Origin: Alphaproteobacteria bacterium
GTDB taxonomy: Bacteria; Pseudomonadota; Alphaproteobacteria; Caulobacterales; Hyphomonadaceae
Reading direction: 5' to 3'
NCBI GenBank assembly: GCA_018827375.1
Contig: JAHJYW010000048.1
Coordinates: 62,001 to 126,000 of the forward strand
Length of the DNA: 64,000 bases
The position numbers were made by a program, and so were the translations under genes. Positions within the stretch are counted from its first letter, which is position 1; every line of letters starts with the position of its first letter. This document shows, piece by piece, positions 9,597 through 17,307 of the stretch. The notes under the pieces are model-generated. The model was given only the letters and a program-made list of their open reading frames with translations, made no database searches and had not been told where the DNA came from.

Positions 9597-10991
9597 ATGA
9601 AGACACAGAATCTGATGAAGACGAGCAGCCTCCTGACAGCGATGGCGCTGGGCGCATTGCTCGTGCCCGCCCTGCCGGCATTTGCTGATGCGACCCCTGA
9701 CTGTAATGCCAATGCGGGCGAAGCGACGGCGCTGGAATGCGGTGTGAATGCGGCGGCGACAGGCGTTGACGCGATGGCCGTGGGCACGGATGCGACGGCG
9801 ACAGGCAATTCAACAACGGCTGTGGGCGGTGAATCCGTTGCCAACGGCGCGGGCGCAACGGCCATCGGCTGGCAGTCTGGTGCCAATGCCGAGCGCGCAC
9901 AGGCCTTCGGCCATCTGGCAAAGGCAAACGGCGTCCGCTCGCTGGCCGTCGGTGAAGGCGCTGTCGCCAACAGCCTCGAGAGCATCGCCCAGGGCAATCT
10001 GGCATCGGCAACCGGCATTGACGCAGTGGCCATCGGCACGACGACTGTGGCCAATGGCAACTCCACGACAGCTGTCGGCGGCGAGGCCGTAGCAGAAGGT
10101 GCGGGGGCAACGGCGTTTGGCTGGCAGTCCGGCGCAACAGCTGAACGCGCACAGGCTTTCGGACACCTTGCCAAGGCGAATGGCATTCGCTCGCTGGCGG
10201 TCGGTGAGGGGGCTGTTGCTGACGGCCTCGAGAGCATTGCGCAGGGCAATCTGGCCTCAGCGACCGGTGTTGACGCAGTAGCGATCGGCACAACGGCCAC
10301 GGCCAACGGCAACTCGACAACGGCTGTCGGTGGCGAAGCGGTTGCTACTGGCGCAGGCGCAACGGCATTTGGCTGGCAGTCCGGTGCAACAGCTGAACGT
10401 GCACAGGCCTTTGGTCACCTCGCCAAGGCTTCGGGCGTCCGCTCAACGGCAATTGGTGAAGCCGCGAACGCGTCTGCTGACTTTGCCAGTGCTCTCGGCA
10501 ACCAGGCAAGTGCAGGCTTTGCTAATTCGGTGGCGATCGGCAATGGCGCCACAACCACGCGGGCCAATCAGGTCGCGCTGGGCACGGCTGACAATACGTA
10601 CACGCTGGCCGGTGTGAACTCGGCGGCGAGTACGGCGGCCCAAAGCGGACCGGTGGGTCTGGTGACGACAGACCAGAACGGTAATCTTGCGGCGGACTAT
10701 TCGCTGTCATCCGGTCTCACCTCCAACGCCAACCTCATCGCACGCAACCAGCAGGACATTCAGGATAACCGGGCTGGCATTGCGGCGGCCTTCGCGCTCG
10801 ACACGGCCTATGTGCCGGTTGGCAAGAAGTTCGCGATCAATGGCGGCTATGGCTTCTATGACAGCGAAAGCGCGATCGGTGCTTCAGCCGGTTACCGCCT
10901 GAACGATGCCTGGCAGATCGATGCCGGTATTGCTTCGGGCATGAATAATGGCGGCACGGGCGGACGTGTCGGCTTCTCGGCTGCCTGGTAG
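9597..10991 (+). CDS. YadA-like trimeric autotransporter adhesin
   Basis: A 464-residue outer-membrane trimeric adhesin. A Sec signal peptide (about 1-31, ending PALPAFA) precedes a head of left-handed beta-roll repeats of the AVGxxAxAxGxxSTAxG type. Three consecutive 84-residue units are nearly identical. A short stalk with the coiled-coil segment NLIARNQQDIQDN follows. A C-terminal anchor of about 60 residues (VPVGKKFAINGGYGFYD onward) ends in Ala-Trp, as in YadA translocator domains. The ATG at 9597 places the signal peptide at the N-terminus. Its likely role is cell-surface attachment or biofilm. Confidence 0.88.
   Translation: MKTQNLMKTSSLLTAMALGALLVPALPAFADATPDCNANAGEATALECGVNAAATGVDAMAVGTDATATGNSTTAVGGESVANGAGATAIGWQSGANAERAQAFGHLAKANGVRSLAVGEGAVANSLESIAQGNLASATGIDAVAIGTTTVANGNSTTAVGGEAVAEGAGATAFGWQSGATAERAQAFGHLAKANGIRSLAVGEGAVADGLESIAQGNLASATGVDAVAIGTTATANGNSTTAVGGEAVATGAGATAFGWQSGATAERAQAFGHLAKASGVRSTAIGEAANASADFASALGNQASAGFANSVAIGNGATTTRANQVALGTADNTYTLAGVNSAASTAAQSGPVGLVTTDQNGNLAADYSLSSGLTSNANLIARNQQDIQDNRAGIAAAFALDTAYVPVGKKFAINGGYGFYDSESAIGASAGYRLNDAWQIDAGIASGMNNGGTGGRVGFSAAW
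9759..10458 (+). repeat. Tandem 252-bp coding repeats in the adhesin head
   Basis: Units start at 9759, 10011 and 10263, each 84 codons long and beginning Thr-Gly-(Val/Ile)-Asp-Ala. Units 1 and 2 are complete; the third diverges after about 65 codons. Protein identity between units is very high, so unit number could change by recombination. Confidence 0.88.
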
Positions 10992-10998
10992 GGAATTT

Positions 10999-11505
10999 TT
11001 GTCCACCTTGCATTCCCTCCAGGTGCCACGCCCTGCCTTTTGGCGGGGCGTGGCTAGCCGGGTCTCCGGGCTTTGGCTCGCCTTTGCCCTGATGGCAGCA
11101 ACGGCGCATGCGCAAGCCACTCCAGCCGTGCCGGATGAGAGCGGCCTCGCACGGCTTGTCTGGTCGACCATGGTGACGCTCGACAATGCCAACAGGACCG
11201 GCAATTACGATGTGTTGCAGCAGCTCGGCACACCCCAGTTCCAGAAGGCCAATACGCCAAAGGCGCTGGCTGGCGTATTTGCGCCGCTGCGCAACCGTCG
11301 CGTGGATGTCGGCCGTGCGATCCTGATCACCCCGACCTATTACATTGAACCGGCCCTTGATTCCGTTGGCGACCTGCGCCTGCGAGGCGCCTTCGAATAC
11401 CGGCCGAGTGCGATCAGGTTCGATGTGATCTATCGCAATGTGGGCGGCGGCTGGCGCATCCATGCGATTTCCGTCGCAGAGATGGATGCGGACGCGCCGC
11501 GCTAG
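10999..11505 (+). CDS. Secreted protein of unknown function (NTF2-like fold possible)
   Basis: A protein of about 168 residues with a Sec signal peptide (LWLAFALMAATAHA, then Gln) and a mature domain of about 130 residues. The helix-then-sheet pattern and the terminal FDVIYRNVGGGWRIHAISV strand pair resemble NTF2/DUF4864-like domains; this is a fold impression only. The start is uncertain. A TTG at 10999 with GGGA four bases upstream was used. A GTG at 11050 would give a shorter signal peptide, and an ATG at 10948 lies inside the adhesin gene. It may be co-transcribed with the adhesin 8 bp upstream. Confidence 0.6.
   Translation: MSTLHSLQVPRPAFWRGVASRVSGLWLAFALMAATAHAQATPAVPDESGLARLVWSTMVTLDNANRTGNYDVLQQLGTPQFQKANTPKALAGVFAPLRNRRVDVGRAILITPTYYIEPALDSVGDLRLRGAFEYRPSAIRFDVIYRNVGGGWRIHAISVAEMDADAPR
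11025..11054 (+). other. Strong hairpin at the 5' end of the secreted-protein gene
   Basis: GCCACGCCC (11025-11033) pairs perfectly with GGGCGTGGC (11046-11054), with GCC/GGC pairing inside the loop. It has no T run. It may attenuate the adhesin transcript or mask the alternative GTG start at 11050. Confidence 0.4.
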
Positions 11506-11542
11506 GCGTTGCTCACACATTCAGCAGGAAATCTTAAGACAG

Positions 11543-11620
11543 GTGAATGTATAGCCATGCGCTGGGGCATGGCGGCGCTTTTGCAGGCGCGCCATTGCAG
11601 GTTGCAGCGAATACATTCAC
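11543..11620 (+). other. Closed stem-loop element 5' of the Nudix gene
   Basis: A perfect 10-bp inverted repeat, GTGAATGTAT (11543-11552) and ATACATTCAC (11611-11620), encloses 58 bp that contain a second hairpin, CCATGC (11555-11560) with GCATGG (11567-11572). The right arm ends 9 bp before the Nudix ATG, in the ribosome-binding zone. It could be a translational control element or a double operator. Confidence 0.45.
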
Positions 11621-11629
11621 ATTAGTGTC

Positions 11630-12103
11630 ATGAAACCTACCGAGTTCAGTCTCAAACGCGAATTGACCGCCCTGGTGACCGGGGCGTGGCTGCGCCCGCC
11701 TGTGGCGCAGCAGGTGGCTGCGTTGTGCTGGCGGCGGGCAGGTGAGGGGCATGAAGTGCTGCTGGTGACGACGCGCGGCCGGGGTCAGTGGATGCTACCC
11801 AAAGGCTGGCCGAAAGAGAGCAAGCCGGACGCTGAAATGGCGGCGGTCGAGGCCTATGAGGAAGCTGGCGTGCGCGGGGTACTGGATCCTTCCCCCATAG
11901 GTAGTTTCCATTACGAAAAACGCATTGGCATGGGGACCGTGATGGAGTGCGAGGCCACGGTCTATGCACTCGAAGTGAGCGAACAGCTAAAGACCTTTCC
12001 GGAAGCCGGGCAGCGCGAGATCGGCTGGTTCTCGCCGGGCGAGGCGGCGGCAAATGTGGAATATGCCGATCTGAGCGCGCTGCTGACGCGGTTTGCGCCC
12101 TGA
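11630..12103 (+). CDS. Nudix hydrolase with a degenerate Nudix box
   Basis: A 157-residue Nudix-fold protein of the diphosphoinositol/diadenosine polyphosphate-like type (WMLPKGWPKES start of the box). The box keeps the metal-binding EAYEEAGV core. However, the first consensus Glu is Lys and the Arg before the REUxEE core is Val. Divalent-metal pyrophosphohydrolase activity is therefore possible but uncertain. Predicted cytoplasmic. It is preceded by an inverted-repeat element that places its start codon near a stem. Confidence 0.82.
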   Translation: MKPTEFSLKRELTALVTGAWLRPPVAQQVAALCWRRAGEGHEVLLVTTRGRGQWMLPKGWPKESKPDAEMAAVEAYEEAGVRGVLDPSPIGSFHYEKRIGMGTVMECEATVYALEVSEQLKTFPEAGQREIGWFSPGEAAANVEYADLSALLTRFAP

Positions 12104-12213
12104 GGGCGGGGCCACAGTCTTCGAGATTCGTCCTGAAATTTGACACCTGATCCTGTATCCGTCCGGCAAGCCGTGCTAACCGCCCGGCCAAGCAAGACGG
12201 AAACACAGCCAGC

Positions 12214-13704
12214 ATGCCCCAGTCCGATGGAATGAAACCAACCCTCGACAAGGACCTTTCAAAGGTCGGACAGATCGAGCAGGCCTCGCATTCGGTGTCA
12301 CGTTCCCTTTTGATGCCGGGACTGGCGCTGGTTTTCATCGCCGTGTGTGCGCTGGTTGTCAGCACGATCATCCAGGATACGCCTGGCGCCCTGGTCATTG
12401 TCGTGGCTGCAGCCATCGGTGCGTACATGGCGCTGAATATCGGCGCCAATGATGTTGCGAACAATGTCGGTCCGGCTGTGGGGTCGAAAGCGCTGTCGAT
12501 GATGGGCGCGCTGGCCATTGCGGCCATCTGCGAGAGTGCCGGGGCCCTGATTGCCGGCGGCGATGTTGTGGGCACAGTGTCGAAGGGCATTATCGACCCG
12601 GCAGGCCTTGCCGACGCGAACACGTTCATCCTGCTGATGATGTCGGCGCTGATTGCCGCGGCGCTGTGGATCAATATCGCGACCGTGTTTGGCGCGCCGG
12701 TTTCAACGACGCACTCGATTGTTGGCGGTGTGGCCGGGGCGGGGATCGCGGCCGCAGGGATCGCAGCGGTCAACTGGCCGACGATGGGGCAGATTGCGGC
12801 GAGCTGGGTAATCTCACCGCTGCTGGGTGGCATTGTGGCAGCCTGTTTCCTGGCCTTCATCAAGACGGCCATCATCTATCAGGATGACAAGATTGCCGCC
12901 GCGCGGCGCTGGGTGCCGCTGCTGGTAGCCGTGATGGCGGGTGCATTTTCGACCTATCTGGCGACCAAGGGCCTGAAGCACCTGATCGAAATCAATCTGG
13001 TGCGGGCTTCCCTGATTGGCATCGGCATGACGGTGCTGACATGGCTGATCGCCCGTCCGCTGATCAAGCGCCAGTCGATCGGCATGGAAAACCGCAACAA
13101 ATCGTTGCGGGAATTGTTCAAGCTGCCGCTGATTTTCTCCGCTGCGCTTCTGTCGTTTGCCCACGGGGCGAACGACGTTGCCAACGCGATTGGCCCGCTG
13201 GCGGCGATTGTCTCGACGGCGCAATCTGGCGCCGTGGCGGCCGAGGTCGGCATCCCGCTCTGGGTTATGGCGATTGGCGCGCTGGGCATCTCCTTCGGTC
13301 TGATCATGTTCGGGCCGAAGCTGATCCGCATGGTGGGCGACCAGATCACCAAGCTGAACCCGATGCGGGCTTTCTGTGTGGCCCTGTCGGCGGCGATCAC
13401 AGTGATCGTGGCTTCGGCGCTCGGCCTGCCGGTCAGCTCGACGCATATCGCGGTGGGCGCCGTGTTCGGCGTCGGCTTCTTCCGCGAATGGTACACGGCC
13501 AATTCGACACGGCGGCGCGAATACATTGCCCGCAACCCGCGCAACCCCGACCGAGACGAACCCGTGAACGGCGACCAGCCGCGCTATCGCCGCCTTGTGC
13601 GCCGCCATCACTTCATGACGATCATCGCTGCCTGGGTGATTACCGTGCCAGCCGCCGGCGGCCTGTCGGCTGCCATCTTCCTCGTGTTCGAGATGCTGGG
13701 CTGA
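12214..13704 (+). CDS. pit: PiT-family inorganic phosphate transporter
   Basis: A 496-residue inner-membrane carrier that moves phosphate with a cation. The duplicated PiT signatures are visible: GANDVANNVGPAVGSKAL at about 77-94 and GANDVANAIGPLAAI in the second half. Each half also has a PVS(T/S)TH motif. An extra membrane segment and a hydrophilic loop near 420-460 match the longer bacterial PiT type. The ATG at 12214 gives a soluble N-terminus of about 30 residues. No Pho box is obvious upstream and no PhoU-like partner is adjacent. Confidence 0.93.
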   Translation: MPQSDGMKPTLDKDLSKVGQIEQASHSVSRSLLMPGLALVFIAVCALVVSTIIQDTPGALVIVVAAAIGAYMALNIGANDVANNVGPAVGSKALSMMGALAIAAICESAGALIAGGDVVGTVSKGIIDPAGLADANTFILLMMSALIAAALWINIATVFGAPVSTTHSIVGGVAGAGIAAAGIAAVNWPTMGQIAASWVISPLLGGIVAACFLAFIKTAIIYQDDKIAAARRWVPLLVAVMAGAFSTYLATKGLKHLIEINLVRASLIGIGMTVLTWLIARPLIKRQSIGMENRNKSLRELFKLPLIFSAALLSFAHGANDVANAIGPLAAIVSTAQSGAVAAEVGIPLWVMAIGALGISFGLIMFGPKLIRMVGDQITKLNPMRAFCVALSAAITVIVASALGLPVSSTHIAVGAVFGVGFFREWYTANSTRRREYIARNPRNPDRDEPVNGDQPRYRRLVRRHHFMTIIAAWVITVPAAGGLSAAIFLVFEMLG

Positions 13705-13771
13705 CGCCATTCTGCAAGACAGGTGACGCACGGCCATTGCAGGCGCGGCAAAGCGCTGGCAATGCAGTGGC

Positions 13772-14428
13772 ATGGATTTCAAATGGATACCGAATGCGTT
13801 GACGATTGCCCGCTGTGCGTTTGCGGGCCTTGTCATATGGGGAATATGGAATGCCGAGCTTTCCGGTATTGCCGCTGGGGCGGTGACACCGGACATGCCG
13901 CCGGAAGACCTGTTGCGGCACACGGTGATGCAGCAGCTCTGGTACCAGTTCGCGCTACTGGGCTTTCTCTCCGGCGCCTTGACCGATTTCCTTGATGGCT
14001 ACCTTGCCCGCAAGCTGAAGGCGCAGAGCCGTTTCGGTGTGTGGCTGGACCCGATTGCCGACAAGCTGCTGGTTGGCGCGGCGCTGCTTGGCCTTGCGAT
14101 GGTGCTGAAGAGCTGGCTGATCTACCTTCCGGCGGCAGCCATTATCGGGCGGGACGTGTTCATGACCTGGCTGCGCACGACGCCTGCAGGCAAGGTGGTT
14201 GTCGATCCGTCAAACCTCGCCAAATGGAAGACCGGCTTCGAGATGGCAGCGATCATTGGCCTGATGCTGCCGCTGGCCTTTGCGCCAGCTGACATTGCCG
14301 CTGATGCCAGCGGATCAACGCCGCTCGTCTTCGTGGTTGGATCCTACATGCTGGTCGCGATGCTGTGGGTGGCGGCGGCGCTGTCGCTGATCACGGGCTG
14401 GCGTTATATCCGCGCAGCGCGGGGCTGA
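13772..14428 (+). CDS. pgsA: CDP-diacylglycerol-glycerol-3-phosphate 3-phosphatidyltransferase
   Basis: PgsA makes phosphatidylglycerophosphate from CDP-diacylglycerol and glycerol-3-phosphate, the committed step to phosphatidylglycerol and cardiolipin, in the inner membrane. The full CDP-alcohol phosphotransferase motif is present: Asp72, Asp75-Gly76, Ala79-Arg80, Gly89, Asp93 and Asp97. About five or six membrane segments are predicted. The segment of about 25 residues between the first two helices (about 31-55) is longer than in E. coli PgsA. A strong terminator follows. Confidence 0.92.
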   Translation: MDFKWIPNALTIARCAFAGLVIWGIWNAELSGIAAGAVTPDMPPEDLLRHTVMQQLWYQFALLGFLSGALTDFLDGYLARKLKAQSRFGVWLDPIADKLLVGAALLGLAMVLKSWLIYLPAAAIIGRDVFMTWLRTTPAGKVVVDPSNLAKWKTGFEMAAIIGLMLPLAFAPADIAADASGSTPLVFVVGSYMLVAMLWVAAALSLITGWRYIRAARG

Positions 14429-14443
14429 GACTTCCGGAATGCA

Positions 14444-14482
14444 AAAACGCCGACCTTACGTGGACGTAGGTCGGCGTTCTTC
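14444..14482 (+). terminator. Intrinsic terminator after pgsA
   Basis: AACGCCGACC (14446-14455) pairs with GGTCGGCGTT (14469-14478), and the inner TACGT/ACGTA pairs extend the stem to about 15 bp with one bulge. A CTTCT tail follows. The gap 14483-14689 contains two TTAA sites separated by six bases (about 14665-14678) and no gene that I can support. Confidence 0.8.
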
Positions 14483-14689
14483 TGCGGGGCAGCGCACCGG
14501 CAAGGGGAAGAACCGGGCCGCCGGGGTTATACACGCGACAGGATGGGGAAGCATCCTGATCACCTTCTAATCCTCGGTGAACTTTCCTAATGTCGCGTTA
14601 AGACCCAAGGCGGGAATGAGGCAGATAATTCGCAACACGGTCGGTATTCCGCCTGTGATCGGCCTTAATCAGGGTTAATTCCTGAGCGC

Positions 14690-14791
14690 ATGAAAAAGCG
14701 CGTCTCCCCTGAGCTCAAATTCCTCGCTTTCATCCTGGCGGCGCTGCTTTTCCTGTGCGTGCCGGCGATGCTGGCTTTCGCAGGGGCTTAA
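14690..14791 (+). CDS. 33-residue single-span membrane peptide
   Basis: An ATG ORF of 33 codons begins MKKRVSPELKFLAF, a basic start, and continues into one hydrophobic helix (LAFILAALLFLCVPAMLAF). Its stop overlaps the 3' end of the convergent Nudix gene by 4 bp. The composition is that of a small membrane peptide, but no homology claim can be made from sequence alone. Confidence 0.45.
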   Translation: MKKRVSPELKFLAFILAALLFLCVPAMLAFAGA

Positions 14792-15261
14792 GGTCTCGGC
14801 CCTGCCCAAAACGGGCTCGCACCCTCATTGCCGTAGATTTCGGCCAAGCGTTTCACAGTGCCGGGTGTTGCGCCCTCTGGCGGGTCGAGCGGATCGGCCC
14901 AGAGGGTTTCGGCAATCTCGCCAAAGGACGTTGCCGGGGTTTCGGACCACTCGCCATGGGGCACCCGGTAAAGCAGGACGTGATCATTGCGAAAGACGGG
15001 ATGGTTGGAATAGACGCCGATGAGAAGGGGGGCGCCTGTCAGTTGTACGCCCGCTTCCTCGACCAGTTCGCGGGCCAGGGCCTCGATCGCCGGTTCGCCG
15101 CGCTCGACGCCGCCGCCCGGCATGTACCAGCCTTTCACATAGGTGTGGCGCACGAGGAAGACGCGGCCTTCGGCATTCTCTACCGCCGCGCGCACGCCGA
15201 GCGTCATGGGCCGGCGCAGGCGCGCATAGGATTGGAACAGGCGGGTGCGTAGCGTAGGCAA
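14788..15261 (-). CDS. Nudix hydrolase
   Basis: A 157-residue Nudix protein with an intact box: GGGVERGEPAIEALARELVE followed by EAGV gives G-x5-E-x7-R-E-U-x-E-E-x-G-U. It would hydrolyse a nucleoside diphosphate linked to some other moiety. The conserved FRNDHVLLYRV strand after the box is typical of NUDIX proteins that act on nucleotide sugars or small substrates, but the substrate is not readable. Predicted cytoplasmic, monocistronic and convergent with a small membrane ORF. Confidence 0.85.
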   Translation of the reverse strand: MPTLRTRLFQSYARLRRPMTLGVRAAVENAEGRVFLVRHTYVKGWYMPGGGVERGEPAIEALARELVEEAGVQLTGAPLLIGVYSNHPVFRNDHVLLYRVPHGEWSETPATSFGEIAETLWADPLDPPEGATPGTVKRLAEIYGNEGASPFWAGPRP

Positions 15262-15297
15262 TTCAGGGACTCCGGGCGGTTCTTCGCGAGCCTAGCG

Positions 15298-15325
15298 CTC
15301 ATCCCGAGTGAAGTCGAAGGACGCG
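15298..15325. repeat. Possible dispersed intergenic repeat unit
   Basis: The intergenic segment CATCCCGAGTGAAGTCGAAG, with its flanks, resembles a short motif that recurs between genes in many alphaproteobacterial genomes. Only one copy was noticed in this window, so the call rests on recall of similar sequences elsewhere. Confidence 0.3.
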
Positions 15326-15460
15326 CGCGCATTTGGTCGTGATGGCGGGGAATCGAGGGATTTTGGTGTCGAATGAGGCTCGCCAAGGGTGGCAACGCGC
15401 TGTAAGGACGGGGCAACTAACGATAACAGCCACTAAAACAGCTAAAAGCGAGACGGTGCA

Positions 15461-15547
15461 ATGATCCATCCCTCACTGATTGCCATCGGCACGATCGTGC
15501 TCGTGTTCGGCATCCTGAACCTCATCGAATTCAAGCGTCTCGACTAG
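15461..15547 (+). CDS. 28-residue single-span membrane peptide ahead of the CaCA antiporter
   Basis: An ATG ORF of 28 codons encodes one hydrophobic helix (SLIAIGTIVLVFGILNLIEF) ending in KRLD. It stops 15 bp before the antiporter start on the same strand, so the two may share a transcript. The Shine-Dalgarno is weak. It could be an accessory peptide of the transporter or a chance ORF. Confidence 0.45.
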   Translation: MIHPSLIAIGTIVLVFGILNLIEFKRLD

Positions 15548-15562
15548 GGACGCTCAGGCGAT

Positions 15563-16552
15563 ATGCCAGACCTGACGCTGATTGCCGCCCTTCTGGGCGG
15601 CCTCATCATTATGGCCTTTGCCGGGGATTTCCTGGTTAATGGCGCCGTTGCCGTGGCAAGGCGGATGGGCGTTTCGCCGCTCATCGCGGGCATTTTCATT
15701 GTCGGGTTCGGCACATCTGCGCCTGAAATGGTTGTATCGCTCGACGCCGCGATGGAAGGCCGCGCAGGCCTCGCGCTCGGCAATATTGTTGGTTCCAACA
15801 TTGCCAATGTCTGTCTCGTGCTGGGCTTTCCCGCGCTTATCTCGCCCTTTTTTGCGGGCGGCAAGGGCGAAGGCCGGGCGCTTGGCGCGATGCTGATCGC
15901 GACAGCGCTGTGGATCGGCCTGACGGCGATCATGCCGCTGACGGCGGGTGTCGGCTTCTTCTTCATCCTGATCCTGCTCGGCTATTGCGGCTTTACGCTG
16001 ATCTCTGCGCGACGGGCCGTGGCGGCCGGTGTTGATCCGGGCGTGGCGGTTGAAGACGACCCGCATATCGGCATGGTGCGGGCGCTAGCCTATATACCGC
16101 TTGGCATTGCCGGGCTGATCCTCGGCGCGCAGCTGATCATCGCGGGCGGCGTAGGCGTGGCCGAATTCTACGGGGTGCCGCAGGAATGGATCGGGCTGAC
16201 ACTGCTGGCGGTCGGCACGTCGATGCCGGAGATCGGTGCCAGTGTTGCGGCGGCGCTGCGCAAGCGGGGCGACGTGGCCATCGGCAACATTCTCGGCTCC
16301 AATGTTTTCAACATTCTCGGCGCCGGCGGGATCGTATCCTTCTTCGGGCCAATCCCGGTGGCGCCCACCTTCAGGCAATATGACCATTGGGCCATGGGCC
16401 TTGCGGCGGCGATGATCGCACTTCTGATACTGACCAAGGCGCGGGTCGGACGGCTGGTCGGGATCCTGCTGCTGCTGATCTACGCGATCTATATTTACGG
16501 GCTGATCAACGGGTTCAACATTCTCGGCCTGTTCCAGCCGGTCGGGGCATGA
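15563..16552 (+). CDS. yrbG: Calcium/sodium antiporter, CaCA family (YrbG-like)
   Basis: A 329-residue inner-membrane cation exchanger with about ten helices in two inverted halves. Both alpha-repeats are intact: GTSAPEMVVS with GNIVGSNIANV in the first half, and GTSMPEIGAS with GNILGSNVFNI in the second. These hold the ion-coordinating Glu and Asn. The family exchanges Ca2+ (or other cations) for Na+ or H+. The stop overlaps the next start as ATGA, indicating translational coupling with the SDR gene. Confidence 0.93.
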   Translation: MPDLTLIAALLGGLIIMAFAGDFLVNGAVAVARRMGVSPLIAGIFIVGFGTSAPEMVVSLDAAMEGRAGLALGNIVGSNIANVCLVLGFPALISPFFAGGKGEGRALGAMLIATALWIGLTAIMPLTAGVGFFFILILLGYCGFTLISARRAVAAGVDPGVAVEDDPHIGMVRALAYIPLGIAGLILGAQLIIAGGVGVAEFYGVPQEWIGLTLLAVGTSMPEIGASVAAALRKRGDVAIGNILGSNVFNILGAGGIVSFFGPIPVAPTFRQYDHWAMGLAAAMIALLILTKARVGRLVGILLLLIYAIYIYGLINGFNILGLFQPVGA

Positions 16553-17301
16553 GACCGGGCGCGGCCCTCGTCACCGGCGCGGGTGCGCGGGTTGGCAAGG
16601 CCATGGCCGAAGCGCTGGGGCAGGATGGCTGGGCTGTTGCCATTCACTATCGGTCTTCCAAGGATGGCGCGCGGGAAACGCATGACACTATCAAGGCGGC
16701 TGGCGGACGGGCGACACTGGTTCAGGCAGACCTTGCAGACGAATCCCAGGTCGCTGATCTGGTCGAGCGGGCAGGGGCGGAACTCGGCCAGCCGGTGAGC
16801 CTGCTGGTCAATTCCGCATCCGTCTTCACAGATGACAGCGCGGCGCATCATACGCGGGCGGACTGGAACGCCCACATGAACACCAACCTGCGCGCGCCTG
16901 TGCACCTGGCGCAGCAGATGGCGGCGGGCCTTGCGCCGGGTGTGAAGGGCCTCGTGGTCAACCTGATCGACCAGCGCGTGTGGAAGCTGAACCCGCAATT
17001 TTTCACCTATACACTCTCGAAGGCGGCGCTCTGGCAGGCGACGCAGACACTGGCGCAGGCGCTCGCGCCAAATGTGCGGGTGAACGGGATCGGGCCGGGG
17101 CCGACGCTTAAGAGCGTGCACCAGAGCGAAGCGGACTTTAAAGCTGAAACGCAGGCGACGCTGACCCAGGAGGGCTCCAGCCCGGATGAGATCGTGCGGG
17201 CGCTGCGCTACCTGATTTCCGCAACCAGCGTGACCGGCCAGATGATCGCGTCCGATGGCGGCCAGCACCTGATGTGGCAGACGCCCGATACACAGATCTG
17301 A
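16549..17301 (+). CDS. Short-chain dehydrogenase, pteridine-reductase/FolM-like
   Basis: A 250-residue classical SDR. The NADP-binding TGAGARVG is at 9-16 and the HYRSS after beta-2 suits NADPH. The catalytic pair is Tyr154-xxx-Lys158. Asp141 (VVNLIDQRVW) stands where most SDRs have Ser, as in pteridine reductases (PTR1) and FolM, so dihydropteridine or dihydrofolate reduction is the best guess. The ATG at 16549 overlaps the antiporter stop. The following threonine aldolase gene starts 6 bp downstream and is probably in the same operon. Confidence 0.8.
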   Translation: MRPGAALVTGAGARVGKAMAEALGQDGWAVAIHYRSSKDGARETHDTIKAAGGRATLVQADLADESQVADLVERAGAELGQPVSLLVNSASVFTDDSAAHHTRADWNAHMNTNLRAPVHLAQQMAAGLAPGVKGLVVNLIDQRVWKLNPQFFTYTLSKAALWQATQTLAQALAPNVRVNGIGPGPTLKSVHQSEADFKAETQATLTQEGSSPDEIVRALRYLISATSVTGQMIASDGGQHLMWQTPDTQI

Positions 17302-17307
17302 GGTAAC

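Noticed and set aside
9575-10320. Long minus-strand frames opposite the adhesin repeats
   Set aside because: They mirror the repetitive adhesin codons. The plus-strand protein has a signal peptide, head repeats and anchor.
9759-10458. Regular repeats considered as a CRISPR array
   Set aside because: The unit is 252 bp, fully coding and without spacers.
14665-14678. CtrA box before the 33-codon ORF
   Set aside because: The two TTAA tetramers are separated by six bases, not seven.
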